Source of the DNA: Candidatus Endolissoclinum faulkneri L2
GTDB taxonomy: Bacteria; Pseudomonadota; Alphaproteobacteria; Thalassobaculales; Thalassobaculaceae
Length of the DNA stretch: 64,000 bases
Reading direction: 5' to 3'
NCBI RefSeq assembly: GCF_000319385.1
Contig: NC_019566.1
Span: 633,265-697,264 of the forward strand
Under the pieces are notes generated by a model, which did not search any database, was not told where the DNA came from, and was given only the letters and a program-made list of their open reading frames with translations. The position numbers and the translations under genes were made by a program. The stretch's first letter is position 1. Each line of letters begins with the position of its first letter. Below, in pieces: positions 42,101 to 52,737 of the stretch.

Positions 42101-44036
42101 ATACAGCAGCGAAAGCCTCCTCAAATGGCTTTTTTATATTTGCAAGTTCGCATTCATTATCTCCTCGTAAACGCATCTCAAAATCATGCAGCCAAATTGG
42201 ATATTTCATGCCGCTGCCTTCTATTTCAAATGGTACTTCTGAGAGTACGCGCACACCCATGTTCTCCAACATTGGCATAACGTCACTAAGCGGCACTGGC
42301 TTATTGCTATGAAATAATTTTAAGTGTAGCACATCATCATCTACTCCAATAGGCCGAAATAGATTAATACCTAGTGTTTCTTCTTCTATCTCTTCCATTC
42401 TTTCTATATCTAAGATCGCAGCATGAGGAAGATATGATTCCCGATAAGCAGTCGGAAAAGCTGAAATGTAGCGATAGCGAAGTTTTGCAGAGGCTTCTTC
42501 TCCCATATCTGCAACCATGACGTTATGCAATTTATCAGCCCAGCTTCGGCCAGCATCAATTAATCGCTGCTCCAGATCATCAATGTTAACTTCAGGAATT
42601 TCCCCGCGTGTAGTAGCAATTATAAAGTGCAAACGCGCTAGTACACTATCTGATATCATAGTATTGAATGCAGTTATCTCACCATTAAAAGCTGTAGATA
42701 AAATCGCTTGAAAGTTTTGGCGAAGCTGAGTATTATAGTGGTCTCGCGGTACGAAAACGAAAGCAGTTACGAATCGCTCGAATGCATCGCGATACACAAA
42801 TAGTGCAATTTTTTGCCGTTCTTGTAGATGCAGTATACCAATTGAGATCTCAAATAAATCTTCCTCGTTGGCATGAAATAGCTCATCGCGAGGGTAAGTC
42901 TCCAAGATATTAATCAAAGCTTTTTCATCATGACTTGCTGGGCGGAGCCCAGCACGCCTTACGATATTTTGTACTCGCTGACGTAGTAGAGGTATTCCTT
43001 TTGGACTTTCATTGTAAGCGACAGACGTAAACAAGCCAATAAATCGATGCTCTCCTATCACTTTTCCAAATTTATCCATTTTTTTAACACTAATAGATTC
43101 AAGAGGAACAGAGCGATGTACAGTAGAAACTTTATTAGCCTTCATAACTAGGAGAGGAGTAGAATCAAGTAAAAAACCCCTGACTTTCGATGGTAAAGAT
43201 CCAATCTTCCTCAATCCATCAAATACGCTAACCTCAGGTGCACGAATGATACCAAGTCCGCTATTATTCACAACTTCCATGCGCAAATTATTACCATTTC
43301 CTACGTAATCGTATTGACGATAACCAAGAAAAGTAAAATGATTATCTTCAATCCAGCGTAAGAATGCGCAAATTTCCTGTAGATCATCCTTGTTCTCATT
43401 TTTAGATGATAATTTTTCTAGTTCAATAATTACGTTTATCATAGTGTTACGCATAGCTTGCCAATCTTCGACTGCTGAGCGTACGTCTTGCAGCACATGA
43501 GCTAATTCTGCTTCGATACTTGCTAAATCATCGCTGGATGTTTGTTCTGAAACCTGCAGATGCATATAAGATTCACCAACTGCAAATTCAGCGTTGCTGT
43601 TTTTATCTAATAAAGTCTGCACTACGCCACTCTGATCACGTATGACACGAATAATAGGGTGGATAATAAGGTGTACAGTCATCTCGCGACGGTTAATGGC
43701 AGCAGTTACAGAATCTACTAAAAATGGCATATCATCATTTATTATCTCGATAATAGTGTGAGAAGATTGCCAACCAACTTCTTCAAAACGAGGATTGTAG
43801 GCTCGAATACGTGGCTGATTTGGTTTACGCTCTCGACCGTAATTCCATATAGAGATCGCAGCCCCAAAAATATTTTCGACTTCTTCATCGATCAAATCTT
43901 GCGGCGCAACATTAGTAAAAAATTGGCGCAAAAAATTTTCCACCATTTCTGCTTTTACACCATTAAATCGATCGATAACCATAGCGCAAATAGCATCGAT
44001 CTTCTCCACTTTAAGAGCTTCAGTGCGATTGCGCAT
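39114..44036 (-). CDS. NAD-specific glutamate dehydrogenase, large type
   Basis: A 1640-residue member of the L-GDH (about 180 kDa) class, which oxidatively deaminates glutamate to 2-oxoglutarate and ammonia with NAD+. The N-terminal half has the regulatory ACT-like regions (for example HTIIEIINDDMPFLVDSV); the catalytic half carries LRGGKVARGGVRWSDRREDF, VIVPVGSKGGFVVK, and the FASGGSAGYDHKKMGITA and GDMSGDVFGNAML segments. ATG 44036 has GAGGAAT suitably placed. It is the longest gene here and appears fully intact despite the decay around it, suggesting that glutamate is an important carbon and energy source entering the TCA cycle. No neighbours lie within 1.6 kb. Confidence 0.97.
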   Translation of the reverse strand: MRNRTEALKVEKIDAICAMVIDRFNGVKAEMVENFLRQFFTNVAPQDLIDEEVENIFGAAISIWNYGRERKPNQPRIRAYNPRFEEVGWQSSHTIIEIINDDMPFLVDSVTAAINRREMTVHLIIHPIIRVIRDQSGVVQTLLDKNSNAEFAVGESYMHLQVSEQTSSDDLASIEAELAHVLQDVRSAVEDWQAMRNTMINVIIELEKLSSKNENKDDLQEICAFLRWIEDNHFTFLGYRQYDYVGNGNNLRMEVVNNSGLGIIRAPEVSVFDGLRKIGSLPSKVRGFLLDSTPLLVMKANKVSTVHRSVPLESISVKKMDKFGKVIGEHRFIGLFTSVAYNESPKGIPLLRQRVQNIVRRAGLRPASHDEKALINILETYPRDELFHANEEDLFEISIGILHLQERQKIALFVYRDAFERFVTAFVFVPRDHYNTQLRQNFQAILSTAFNGEITAFNTMISDSVLARLHFIIATTRGEIPEVNIDDLEQRLIDAGRSWADKLHNVMVADMGEEASAKLRYRYISAFPTAYRESYLPHAAILDIERMEEIEEETLGINLFRPIGVDDDVLHLKLFHSNKPVPLSDVMPMLENMGVRVLSEVPFEIEGSGMKYPIWLHDFEMRLRGDNECELANIKKPFEEAFAAVWNNRMENDGFNGLVLNAGITWREITVIRAYAKYLRQAAFTFSQDYMEETLLVYAPIALLLVKLFAARFNPITASHDRKKIIADLTAKIHSALDGVTNLDQDKIMRRFLNLICSTLRTNFYQIGDDGKPKSYISFKLDSQSIQDLPLPRPLVEIWIYSPRVEAIHLRGGKVARGGVRWSDRREDFRTEILSLMKAQQVKNAVIVPVGSKGGFVVKRSLLGCSREEIQAEGIECYKTMISGMLDITDNISSTDIITPQDVVRYDGNDPYLVVAADKGTATFSDIANEVSQKYGFWLDDAFASGGSAGYDHKKMGITARGAWESVKRHFRELGHNIQSKEFTVVGCGDMSGDVFGNAMLLSKHVRLLGAFNHLHIFVDPNPDTSKSFKEHQRMFNLPRSSWSDYNTQLISNGGGIFDRAAKFVKLTPEIKTTFGISEDIVSPNELICMMLKVKTDLLWFGGIGTYIKSERENSADVYDRANDQVRINAKEIRAKVIGEGANLAITQLGRIEAALSGIKLNTDAIDNSAGVDCSDHEVNIKILLGAIIADGDMTLKQRDKLLETMTNDIAELVLADNYDQTQALSVASYKGLSLIDSQSRLMRKLERGHLKLNRQIEFLPDDEAIINRISEGRGLTRPELAILLAYAKMELYDDLLDSDLPDDPALANDLALYFPEILRKKYSKAIIEHRLRREIIATSVTNSMINKVGATFLDIIHEQTATNSVDIARAFIIVREVFDMQKLWSAINNLDNKVPAVMQTKMLINIQQIVEHKTIWFLRNGRRPLDIASYVNDFYPGVSNLKSCLIEVIGDMERDNLRKVRSQLEDNGVPKTLSHEIASLEALFSACDIVRLASLIKLDVRTVAVVYFKVGTKFSLDWLRDKALEMVAETYWQKQAVNALVDDFYRHQSHLARKVLDHIKRVVIDSKEKSQQTNEHSKELISHNGDIISTDDAISCWSADCLHDVERTDRLLFEIRSNDHVDLAMLAVANGQMRSLLSR

Positions 44037-46382
44037 GTCTATTCCTCAACAAAAATTTTCTAAAGTTGCTAATAAATAAGGTAGTATTATTCCATTCAGT
44101 AAAAAACTAAATTCGATATCCAAATATCTTAAAGTAACTATAAACAATATTAAGTGCTAGTATTCTCAATTAACTGATCTATAGTAACTAACAGTCACGA
44201 GTTTTATTTATGGATTTTTGCTTGCTTAAGCAACCTAAATAAAACGTATAATCAGAAATTATATACTGTATTAGTCTCGACAAATTTTGAGTAATCTAAA
44301 GTTAATAATCAGCCATTAATTAGCTTAAAAGTTAATTACATCAAGCATCAGCAGAAAAATTTGAGTATCATGTGATCTATAAAAGTAGAAATTTTTCCAC
44401 TTGGTTTGTTAAACATATTCCATAGTCCACTAATTAATTTTTAACACTAGCAAAGATTAGTTAAGAAATTGCTGCCTTTATTTACAAAATTTTTTAATGA
44501 AAATTAAAACGTAAACTACACAATATGCAAAATTGTTTTTAGTATAAAGTGATTATAAGCAAATTTTAACTTTAAAATTAAATTGTATGTATGGTCTTAG
44601 TAAAGACTTGCAATAATATGACTATATAAAAAGCTCTATGCAAAAAATCGATATGGAAATTCGTAATAAAGGCTTTCAAGTAGAAAGACTGAGATAAAGC
44701 CAGTATTTTAATATAAATTAATTGCCAAACAATAAGCTTATTGCGACTGCTTAAAAAAGAATTTTTATTAACTTTATTGCTTGAAATTCTAATGTTTTTC
44801 TTTTGCCGTATAATGGTTGATTGCCCTATAAAAGATCTAGTTTACTGCGACAGTGCTATCTTTTTGTAGATTAAGACACTTAAGTTTACGCTAAAGAATC
44901 AAAGTTGCTGTATTTGCCATTTATGACATCAAAGATAATGGTATAATTTATTGTTCAATGTCAGTATGTTATACCTCAGCAGTAAATTATCTTAAATTTT
45001 GCAATAAGTTAATTTTAAGATATTAAACGGATAATTTTTAAGCTATCGCCTAAAAGCTAAATAAAGGCCAGAAGAATCTTTCTTATTAGATAATCTTTAT
45101 ATGATAAAGAAAGCTTAATTGATAAAATGCCTATGGCAACTAGCAGAACATTAAGTAAGATGGAATGTTACTTAATGTTCTGCCCTTGATAACAAGTAGG
45201 TTACAAACAAGACTATCATTTGTTCGAATGATAATTGTATAATAATTAATCGCGACATAAGAAAAGTTAATAATATACTATTTTTTGGACAAGAGTAATT
45301 TTACTACTAGTACGTTACCAGAGCATTTAGTTTTGATTAGCTTATGTTGGAAGATTAAATTTAATCTACTATTAGCTAGTATAATTTAGGTGTGCAATTA
45401 CATTGCAGTGTACTCCTTTTTGGATAATATTTGTAATATACTTACTTTATATTACTATTGAAGTACGAGGATATAACTAAAGTATAATGTCTACTATAAT
45501 CCATCTTAAATTATTTTTATATTTTTAATTAATGACTATTATATTATTTTGTATACAGGCAAATTAACTGCCTTGCATTGTTAGACGAAATCTAGGTTAT
45601 TGTATTAACACTAGCTGTTTTTTTTGATCTCCTATAACATATATGTTAATTGGCTGTTGTTATTGAACTTAGCAATTTCATATTGTGCAAAACACGACAA
45701 GAAAAATAAATTCAAAATATTTCCTTTTGAAAATCAACTTGCGCACTATACTTTAATAAAGATAAGGATCGATTACTATCCTTGTAGTATGCTGAAACAC
45801 TATTAATAAGCTTTGTGATTCATTATTTTGCTTACCACATCAAGTTATACAGACTAAATAATCGATGAAATTTTGTCATATTATTTTCTCCCTACGATAA
45901 TTCACTGCAATATTATCTAATGGCTTAGAATTTATTTAAATTAAGCAAATAAAATCATCAGTTAATTATGATAAATTAACTCAATACATAAACAAGACCG
46001 TTTGAAATTTTGTTTCATGGCATAGCCATAGCCTTATTAGCTTATATTTTATGACTGGCTATTATTCAAATTCTAAAGTATTACGCTAACAAGTTTTTAT
46101 GCTGTAGTGTTATGTAGCTGACGATTCAATAATGATTAAATCTTATCGCGATAATTTATTTTATACAACTAAGAAACGATTATCTCTCAGATCAAGCTAA
46201 TTCTTAATTGTTAGCCCATTTTTGACTGCATCGTACACTCAACCAAGGCTTTAGCATTCGTAATGCTCTTAATCTATTTATAATTTCCAGTTCAGCTTAT
46301 CATTGAATAATGACATTATATTGTAGGTAAATAAATACAACAAAATTATTCTAGTGTAATATGAATACTATTATTTATTATA
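44037..46382. other. 2.3-kb spacer between dnaX and gdh
   Basis: The longest gene-free stretch between genes. dnaX is commonly followed by ybaB and recR; neither is seen. A CAATAAGCTTATTG palindrome (about 44728-44741) and a 16-bp-stem hairpin at 45143-45183 are present. A 60-codon frame at 45624-45806 has no coding character. Confidence 0.6.
45143..45183. repeat. Hairpin, 16-bp perfect stem
   Basis: GCAGAACATTAAGTAA and its exact complement flank a 9-base loop (GATGGAATG). It lies over 1 kb from both neighbouring genes and has no T run. Confidence 0.75.
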
Positions 46383-48236
46383 TCAATTTACAAAAGCATC
46401 TCTTCCTACTATTGCCGGTGCAATAAAATCTATCATATTGTCTATTTTCGCACCGGGGAACAATTCTAATACCTTAGCAATTAGTGGGTAACCTATAAGT
46501 TCAGTCTGTATAGCAGTTACCTGTGCTGAATTCTGCTCCATTATTGTAGGGTTACCTTTTTCGTTAGAAATTTCGATCACCCACTTCTGCCCAGTCCAAC
46601 CTTGCAAATGTTGAGTAAGCAATTTAAAAATATGATGATGGTCGATACTTCCCTGTGGACGAAGCTTTAAGCGACCTGGCTCAACAACAACCGGATGCAC
46701 ATTAGTAACTAATGTATTTCCCAAAACCGCCTCACCTTTTTGAAATACTAATTTCGCCACTCCAGCAAAGTCGACAGGCATTGGGTCAAACAGTTTATTT
46801 GAATTGTAAGTTAGTATTTTTTTGTCAGAATGTAAATCAGCTAAGCTAGAATCTGACATAAAATTTTCGACATATTGTGTCATTTCGCAATTTAAGTTAT
46901 CAAAATTACTTCTGTTGCACCCAGCAGCAATGCTGCTAGGCATTTGATCTAACACATCGACTGTTTCAATAGGTATAGATGGTAAAGCGGCTGGTGATAA
47001 AGTAGTGTGTGTTTTTGTAGTTCCGCATGAAGTATCTGCAGGCAAGATTTTTCTATCGCGTATCGCCCGTATCAGATCAATTGGATCAGGTAATTCAGCA
47101 CTATAAGCAATACGAATAATAAGCATCTCTGCTGCGGCAATTGCCAGAGGGGATGCTTGAACCTCGCTAATTCCCTTTGCAAACATTTGCCAAGCCAGAG
47201 TCAGTGACGACATCTTCATCACCTTTGCTAAAGCCATACCTTCTTCTCTATCCACTTCACTTAGATTGCTATTCATCGCTCCCTTAGGAGCAATTTTCAT
47301 GCAAGTAATAATATGGGTCACCTCCATTAGTTCCTGAATTATTATAACCGGGTCAGTTCCTTTGTCATACAACTCGGATAAAATATTAAGGGCATTTAAA
47401 GTTTTACCACCCATAATTGCTCGATACATTTCATAAATTTGTATACGGTCAACTAAACCAAGCATATAACGGATCTCATCAACCGTGATTAAATTAGCGT
47501 TGAGTGCGATAGCCTGATCTAGGAGCGATATACCGTCACGAGCCGATCCGTCGGCAGCATGAGCTATTAATTTTAACGCATCCAATTCTGCCTCAACTTT
47601 TTCATTATAGCAAATCTTTTCAAATAATTTTATTAACAGATTAATGCTTATCCTGCGTAAATTAAATTGCTGACAGCGTGATAAAATCGTAGTTGGAACC
47701 TTACGAATTTCCGTAGTAGCAAAGATAAATTTTACGTGTTGAGGTGGCTCTTCCAATGTTTTTAACAACGCGTTAAAAGCATTTTTGGACAGCATATGAA
47801 CTTCGTCTATGATATAAACTTTATAACGACCTACTACAGGACGATACCTTGCATTTTCTATCAGCTGGCGTATATCCTCTACACCAGTATGAGATGCTGC
47901 GTCCATTTCTAACACGTCTACATGTCTGCCTTCAGCAATAGCGCGGCAATTATGGCAAATAATACAAGGCTGCATTCCTAGCCGATCATGGATATTCTGA
48001 CCTATACAATTTAAGCTTTTAGCGATAATTCTAGCAGTTGTAGTTTTACCAACTCCACGCACACCAAATAACATAAAGGCATGGTGTATGCGATTATGTT
48101 TGCACGCATTGCGTAAAGTACGCACTAACAGATCTTGACCTATAAGGTCATCAAACGTTTGAGGTCTGTACTTACGTGCTAAAATCAGGTATTCACTCAA
48201 TACAGGATTTAATCCGATTGACGAGGAGTTGTCCAT
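46383..48236 (-). CDS. dnaX: DNA polymerase III subunits gamma and tau
   Basis: DnaX is the motor of the clamp loader that places the beta clamp on DNA and (tau) ties polymerase cores to the helicase. The 617-residue product shows Walker A FGVRGVGKTTTARIIAKSLNC, the zinc-binding cysteines in CIICHNCRAI, VYIIDEVHMLSKNAFNALLK (Walker B), the SRC motif TTILSRCQQF, and the collar domain; the C-terminal third is the more variable tau-type region ending in IVGRDAFVN. The SRP RNA gene lies just upstream on the same strand, a conserved alphaproteobacterial arrangement. Confidence 0.97.
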   Translation of the reverse strand: MDNSSSIGLNPVLSEYLILARKYRPQTFDDLIGQDLLVRTLRNACKHNRIHHAFMLFGVRGVGKTTTARIIAKSLNCIGQNIHDRLGMQPCIICHNCRAIAEGRHVDVLEMDAASHTGVEDIRQLIENARYRPVVGRYKVYIIDEVHMLSKNAFNALLKTLEEPPQHVKFIFATTEIRKVPTTILSRCQQFNLRRISINLLIKLFEKICYNEKVEAELDALKLIAHAADGSARDGISLLDQAIALNANLITVDEIRYMLGLVDRIQIYEMYRAIMGGKTLNALNILSELYDKGTDPVIIIQELMEVTHIITCMKIAPKGAMNSNLSEVDREEGMALAKVMKMSSLTLAWQMFAKGISEVQASPLAIAAAEMLIIRIAYSAELPDPIDLIRAIRDRKILPADTSCGTTKTHTTLSPAALPSIPIETVDVLDQMPSSIAAGCNRSNFDNLNCEMTQYVENFMSDSSLADLHSDKKILTYNSNKLFDPMPVDFAGVAKLVFQKGEAVLGNTLVTNVHPVVVEPGRLKLRPQGSIDHHHIFKLLTQHLQGWTGQKWVIEISNEKGNPTIMEQNSAQVTAIQTELIGYPLIAKVLELFPGAKIDNMIDFIAPAIVGRDAFVN

Positions 48237-48315
48237 AACTCAACAAATACGGTAAATAAAAAGACTTGTTTTATATAACTAAATATAAAAAAGCAAATTT
48301 TTCAATGAAATATGT

Positions 48316-48409
48316 GGAAGATTAGCAGCAACCCACACTAATAATCGTTACGGCTGCTTCCTTCCGGATCTGACCGAGTTAGCGATCAGCGTGCCCACTC
48401 TAACCTTCC
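48316..48409 (-). ncRNA. ffs: Signal recognition particle RNA (4.5S type)
   Basis: The conserved SRP domain IV is read on the minus strand as GGTCAGATCCGGAAGGAAGC, including the GGAA-type tetraloop and the Ffh-binding symmetric loop. The ends pair: GGAAGGTTAG at the 5' end (48409) with CTAATCTTCC at the 3' end (48316), a 10-bp terminal stem with one G-U pair, giving a 94-nucleotide RNA. With Ffh it targets nascent membrane proteins to FtsY. It precedes dnaX by 80 bases. Confidence 0.95.
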
Positions 48410-48416
48410 GAGTTTG

Positions 48417-48445
48417 ATGCTACATTATTATTCTGGTATAATCAA
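48417..48445 (-). promoter_or_regulatory. Promoter of the SRP RNA
   Basis: On the minus strand TTGATT (48445-48440), exactly 17 bases, TAGCAT (48422-48417), then 7 bases to the deduced RNA 5' end at 48409. The spacing agrees with a sigma70-type promoter and independently supports the RNA's start. Confidence 0.55.
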
Positions 48446-49295
48446 GGATTAATTTTAATAATTACAATTCCATAAAATGGAAAGTTGATCAAGTATTTTT
48501 AAAATCAAACGTTAATAAAATTTGTAATTTACAAAATTACTATAATTATATTAGTTGTAACTAATATTCTAACTATAAATTGTGCTATCTATACTTGAAC
48601 TATCAGTTATGCAAAACTATCAGAACTGATAGTTCAAGACAAGAAATTATAGGCAAAAATAACAGATTTCATTGAAAAATCAATATAGAATATTTTAAGT
48701 GCTATAGCTACCATGATTGATCAATATGACTACTTCATACTATCAAACATAATGTTTAGTAAAATCGCTAGCTTTATTATTTTCTCAACATTAGTCTAAA
48801 GGTTAAAATATTAAATATTGCTCTTGGGAAATAATTTGTATAACTATTATTTAAAGTAATTTACTAACTTTAACATTTATCTTGAGTTTAGTTATAAATA
48901 ATTTGTTAGACTCATCACTGAACAAAGCTATTTAAAGTAAAATGAATGTAGATGAAAATGCCACAAGCTTTTAGATTTTGTTCATTAATTTTTGTCATTT
49001 ATGATTCGAAATAACGTAATTTCTATTAAATTTTTCATAATAATTAAACAAGAATCCATTAAGAGAAATGCTACTTACTTAAAAAAACAAGCTAAGTTTT
49101 ATTTGTAAACAATCCAAAGCGATTAAGAGTATTACAAATTACTTTATCGTCTAAAATTAGCTCTTCTACAAATTAAGAAAAATTATACAATGATAATTAG
49201 CCAAAACTTATGTAATTTGAAGATGCAATTTGTATACTATTCACTTATCCATGAGTTTGTTTCCAAGCCAAGCAACAACTAATCTCCTAGCTTAG
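48446..49295. other. Spacer sdhB / ffs
   Basis: No gene recognised. It contains a 15-bp-stem hairpin at 48594-48638. Confidence 0.6.
48594..48638. repeat. Hairpin, 15-bp perfect stem
   Basis: CTTGAACTATCAGTT and AACTGATAGTTCAAG flank a 15-base loop that itself repeats part of the arm (ACTATCAG), so an alternative shorter pairing exists. It is about 660 bases after sdhB and 150 before the SRP promoter. Confidence 0.7.
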
Positions 49296-50075
49296 CTACT
49301 TCGATAGTACCAAAAGCTTCTTCACCTCCGCAATCGCCTTGGCTGGATTTAAACCCTTAGGACATGTATTAGTACAATTCATAATTGTATGACATCGATA
49401 CAAGCGAAAAGGGTCATCAAGCATATTCAACCGATCCTCAGTTTGCTTATCGCGACTGTCCACAATCCAACGGTAAGCCTGTAGTAAAACTGCCGGGCCG
49501 AGATAGCTTTCACTATTCCACCAGTAACTTGGGCATCCAGTAGAGCAGCAAAAGCACAATACACACTCCCACAATCCATCAAGTTTACGACGTTCCTGTG
49601 GAGACTGTTCACGCTCCTTATCTATTGAATGCGGTGTATCAGCTTGTAACCAAGGCTTTATAGAAGTAAGTTGTGCGTAAGATAATGACAGATCAGGAAC
49701 TAGATCTCTAATAACTGGCATGTGAGGCAAAGGGTAAATATAGACGTCACCTTTTATATCAGAGATTGACTTTAAGCAGGCAAGGGTATTAGTTCCATCG
49801 ATATTCATTGAGCAAGATCCACAGATCCCTTCGCGACAAGAACGGCGAAAAGTTAAAGTAGTGTCAATCTCGTTTTTAATTTTGATCAGTGCATCTAGTA
49901 CCATTGGCTGGCAATTATCAAGATCGATTTCATAAGTATCCAACTTGGGGTTAGATGCTTTATCTGGGTCATAACGATAAACTTTAAAATTCTTAATTCG
50001 ACTTGCACCTTTTTGCGCTTTATAAGTATTACCAACACTAATTTTTGCATTATTGGAAGAACTTAACCAACCCAT
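49296..50075 (-). CDS. sdhB: Succinate dehydrogenase iron-sulfur subunit
   Basis: SdhB carries electrons from the flavin to ubiquinone through three Fe-S clusters, on the cytoplasmic side of the inner membrane. Cluster ligands are complete: [2Fe-2S] in [18 protein letters not shown] with LACL, [4Fe-4S] in [16 protein letters not shown], [3Fe-4S] in [17 protein letters not shown]. The frame extends to a TTG at 50114, but ATG 50075, preceded by AAGGAAA, yields 259 residues, the usual size. It is the last gene of sdhCDAB. Confidence 0.97.
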   Translation of the reverse strand: MGWLSSSNNAKISVGNTYKAQKGASRIKNFKVYRYDPDKASNPKLDTYEIDLDNCQPMVLDALIKIKNEIDTTLTFRRSCREGICGSCSMNIDGTNTLACLKSISDIKGDVYIYPLPHMPVIRDLVPDLSLSYAQLTSIKPWLQADTPHSIDKEREQSPQERRKLDGLWECVLCFCCSTGCPSYWWNSESYLGPAVLLQAYRWIVDSRDKQTEDRLNMLDDPFRLYRCHTIMNCTNTCPKGLNPAKAIAEVKKLLVLSK

Positions 50076-50123
50076 CAGCACATTTCCTTCATTTATTAGT
50101 ATATTAGTTTCCAAAAAAATCAG

Positions 50124-51914
50124 TTAATAAACGCGATTAACAGGTGGTATTACTTCTACATCATCCGAAAATGTATTCATGCGAACTTCGCGATAGGCAA
50201 CAGTCGTTTCATTATTAGCGTTCAGCCACATAACCGTATGCTTCATCCAGCTTTTGTCGTCACGATTAGGAAATTCCTCATGAGCATGGGCGCCACGGCT
50301 TTCTTTACGCAAAGATGCAGAGTTGAGAGTAACAATCGCTTGACTCATTAAGTTATCTAACTCCATCATATCAATAAGATCAGTGTTCCAGACTAACGAT
50401 TTATCGTTAACAATGACGTTAGGTATCAGACTAGCTATTCCCTTCAATTTCTCCCTACCTTTGTTCATAATCTCTGTTGAGCGAAACACTGCCGCATGTT
50501 CTTGCATTGTGCGCTGCATACTAAGCCGTACCTCGCCAGTACGCAAATCTCCTTTGGCATTACGAATACGATCAAGACGTGCAATTGCCTTATCAGAAGC
50601 ATCTTTATTGATTGATTTATGAACTTTACCAGGTTGCAAAGTTTCAGCAATACGGTGGGAAACAGCACGCCCAAAGACTACAATGTCGAGCAGGGAGTTT
50701 GTACCTAATCGGTTTGCTCCATGCACTGATACGCAAGCTGCCTCGCCAATTGCCATAAGACCATTAACTATCCAGTCAGAATTTTCTGCGTTTGGACAAA
50801 TCACTTCTCCCTGACAGTTGGTTGGGATCCCTCCCATATTGTAATGAACCGTTGGTAGTACTGGTATCGGCTCTTTAGTGATATCGGAGCCAGCAAAAAT
50901 TCTAGCTGTTTCTGATATGCCTGGCAGCCGCTGTTGCAAAATATCAGGACTAATATGCTCTAAGTGTAGCATAATATGATCGCCACTTGGACCAAAGCCA
51001 CGACCTTCATTAATTTCAATAGTCATTGCTCTACTAACTACGTCGCGGGAAGCTAAGTCATTAGCTTTTGGTGCATAACGCTCCATAAAACGCTCACCAT
51101 CAGAATTTGTCAGGTATCCACCCTCACCGCGAGCACCTTCTGTGATCAAACAACCAGAGCCATATATCCCAGTTGGATGAAATTGCACAAATTCCATGTC
51201 TTGCAGTGGCAGGCCAGCGCGTAATACCATTGCATTACCATCACCAGTGCATGTATGAGCTGAAGTGCAGGAAAAATAAGCACGACCATAACCACCAGTA
51301 GCTAATACTGTCCGATGTGCGCGAAAGCGATGGATGGTACTATCCTCTAAGCACAAAGCCATAACACCAACGCACTCATTTTTTTCGCTCATAATAAGAT
51401 CAAGAGCAAAATATTCGATGAAAAAATCTGCTTTATTGCGTAGTGATTGTTGATATAAAGTGTGTAAAATTGCGTGGCCGGTGCGATCTGCAGCGGCACA
51501 AGCTCTTCTAGCTATTGATTTACCTTGATTCAAAGTATGACCGCCAAACGGGCGTTGATATATTTTACCACTCTCGGTACGCGAGAATGGTACACCAAGA
51601 TGCTCTAGCTCGATAACAGCCGGGATAGCATTACGACACATGTACTCAATAGCATCTTGGTCACCAAGCCAATCAGATCCTTTGACTGTATCGTACATAT
51701 GAAATTTCCAGTCATCCCCTTCACCCATGTTATCAAGTGCTGCACCAATGCCACCCTGAGCAGCCACTGTGTGGCTGCGGGTAGGAAAAACTTTAGTTAT
51801 ACAGGCAGTCTTTAACCCTTTTATAGAAATTCCTAAGGTTGCTCGAAGACCAGCACCTCCTGCACCAACGACAACCACGTCATACTGATGATCAATAATT
51901 GTATAGGAGTTCAT
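50124..51914 (-). CDS. sdhA: Succinate dehydrogenase flavoprotein subunit
   Basis: SdhA oxidises succinate to fumarate with covalently bound FAD in complex II. The 596-residue protein has the dinucleotide motif [15 protein letters not shown], the FAD-histidine region [16 protein letters not shown], the active-site [13 protein letters not shown] and [21 protein letters not shown], and [23 protein letters not shown] at 51926 would overlap sdhD by 7 bases; ATG 51914, 5 bases after the sdhD stop, is chosen. Its translation is thus closely coupled to sdhD, and sdhB follows. Confidence 0.97.
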   Translation of the reverse strand: MNSYTIIDHQYDVVVVGAGGAGLRATLGISIKGLKTACITKVFPTRSHTVAAQGGIGAALDNMGEGDDWKFHMYDTVKGSDWLGDQDAIEYMCRNAIPAVIELEHLGVPFSRTESGKIYQRPFGGHTLNQGKSIARRACAAADRTGHAILHTLYQQSLRNKADFFIEYFALDLIMSEKNECVGVMALCLEDSTIHRFRAHRTVLATGGYGRAYFSCTSAHTCTGDGNAMVLRAGLPLQDMEFVQFHPTGIYGSGCLITEGARGEGGYLTNSDGERFMERYAPKANDLASRDVVSRAMTIEINEGRGFGPSGDHIMLHLEHISPDILQQRLPGISETARIFAGSDITKEPIPVLPTVHYNMGGIPTNCQGEVICPNAENSDWIVNGLMAIGEAACVSVHGANRLGTNSLLDIVVFGRAVSHRIAETLQPGKVHKSINKDASDKAIARLDRIRNAKGDLRTGEVRLSMQRTMQEHAAVFRSTEIMNKGREKLKGIASLIPNVIVNDKSLVWNTDLIDMMELDNLMSQAIVTLNSASLRKESRGAHAHEEFPNRDDKSWMKHTVMWLNANNETTVAYREVRMNTFSDDVEVIPPVNRVY

Positions 51915-51919
51915 AATAA

Positions 51920-52264
51920 CTAACACCCTAAAGCAATTTTTAATACAGCAAATATTACAGAAATCACTACAACAAGTATAGCAAACTTTATCAAGAGCAG
52001 TATGGCAAGCCTTAAACTCTTACTGTGTACATAATCCTCAACAATCACTTGCAGACCAAGTTGAGCATGATAAAATGATGCAATGATCAAAGATATTAAA
52101 GTTATAGATACTGAAGTAGAACCTATCCATTCCCTGGCGGTAGCGTAGTCCATTTTAGTCAAACTTATCACAGAAATCACTAACCATAGGACAAATGGGA
52201 CTAGGATTATGGCTGTAATTCGTTGCACTAACCAGTGATGCGCGCCACCTTTAACATACTCCAT
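51920..52264 (-). CDS. sdhD: Succinate dehydrogenase membrane anchor SdhD
   Basis: A 114-residue membrane anchor of complex II with three transmembrane helices (about residues 15-33, 52-74 and 87-110). The motif [18 protein letters not shown] contains the haem-region histidine and the conserved aspartate of the quinone site. It starts with the family-typical [14 protein letters not shown] segment. It lies between sdhC (89 bases upstream) and sdhA. Confidence 0.94.
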   Translation of the reverse strand: MEYVKGGAHHWLVQRITAIILVPFVLWLVISVISLTKMDYATAREWIGSTSVSITLISLIIASFYHAQLGLQVIVEDYVHSKSLRLAILLLIKFAILVVVISVIFAVLKIALGC

Positions 52265-52353
52265 AATGTTTTATCTGCTCCCAAAATCTACAATCTAGAT
52301 GAACTGTTAAAGATCGCAGGCACGTAGTTAATGTGTCTGAATAATTATTAATG

Positions 52354-52737
52354 TTAGATCATGACAAGGATCCAAGTAATGGCAGTTAGGAGTACAGCTG
52401 TACTCAAAGTAATCCATCCTGATTTATATACATTATCTAGCTTGAACCCATAACCAGCATCCCATATTAAGTGTCTGATTCCATTACATAGGTGATACAT
52501 GAGTGTACAAGTAAAACCAAACAAAATTAATATTCCTAACCAAGAAGTTAAGAACTTTTGATTGGCATAGAACACTTCTGGCCCTGCAGCAGCGGCGATT
52601 ATCCACCAAACCAGCAACAAAGTACCTGCCACTAGTGCAATTCCTGTAGCTCGATGACAAATAGACATAACACTAGTAAGCTGAGGCTTGTAGATTTGTA
52701 AATGCGGTGAAAGTGGACGATTGTGAGTTTTCATCAT
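52354..52737 (-). CDS. sdhC: Succinate dehydrogenase cytochrome b556 subunit SdhC
   Basis: The first gene of the sdh operon encodes a 127-residue membrane anchor with three transmembrane helices. It has the N-terminal RPLSPHLQIYKPQLTSVMSICHRATGIAL, in which SPHLQIY and the SxxHRxTG quinone-site motif are clear, and the haem-ligand motif MYHLCNGIRHLIWDAGYG. Two adjacent ATG codons (52737, 52734) are possible starts. The leader upstream holds a hairpin (52816-52834). Confidence 0.95.
   Translation of the reverse strand: MMKTHNRPLSPHLQIYKPQLTSVMSICHRATGIALVAGTLLLVWWIIAAAAGPEVFYANQKFLTSWLGILILFGFTCTLMYHLCNGIRHLIWDAGYGFKLDNVYKSGWITLSTAVLLTAITWILVMI

Noticed and set aside
45624..45806. 60-codon plus-strand frame
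   Set aside because: No ribosome-binding site, no motif, base composition of spacer.
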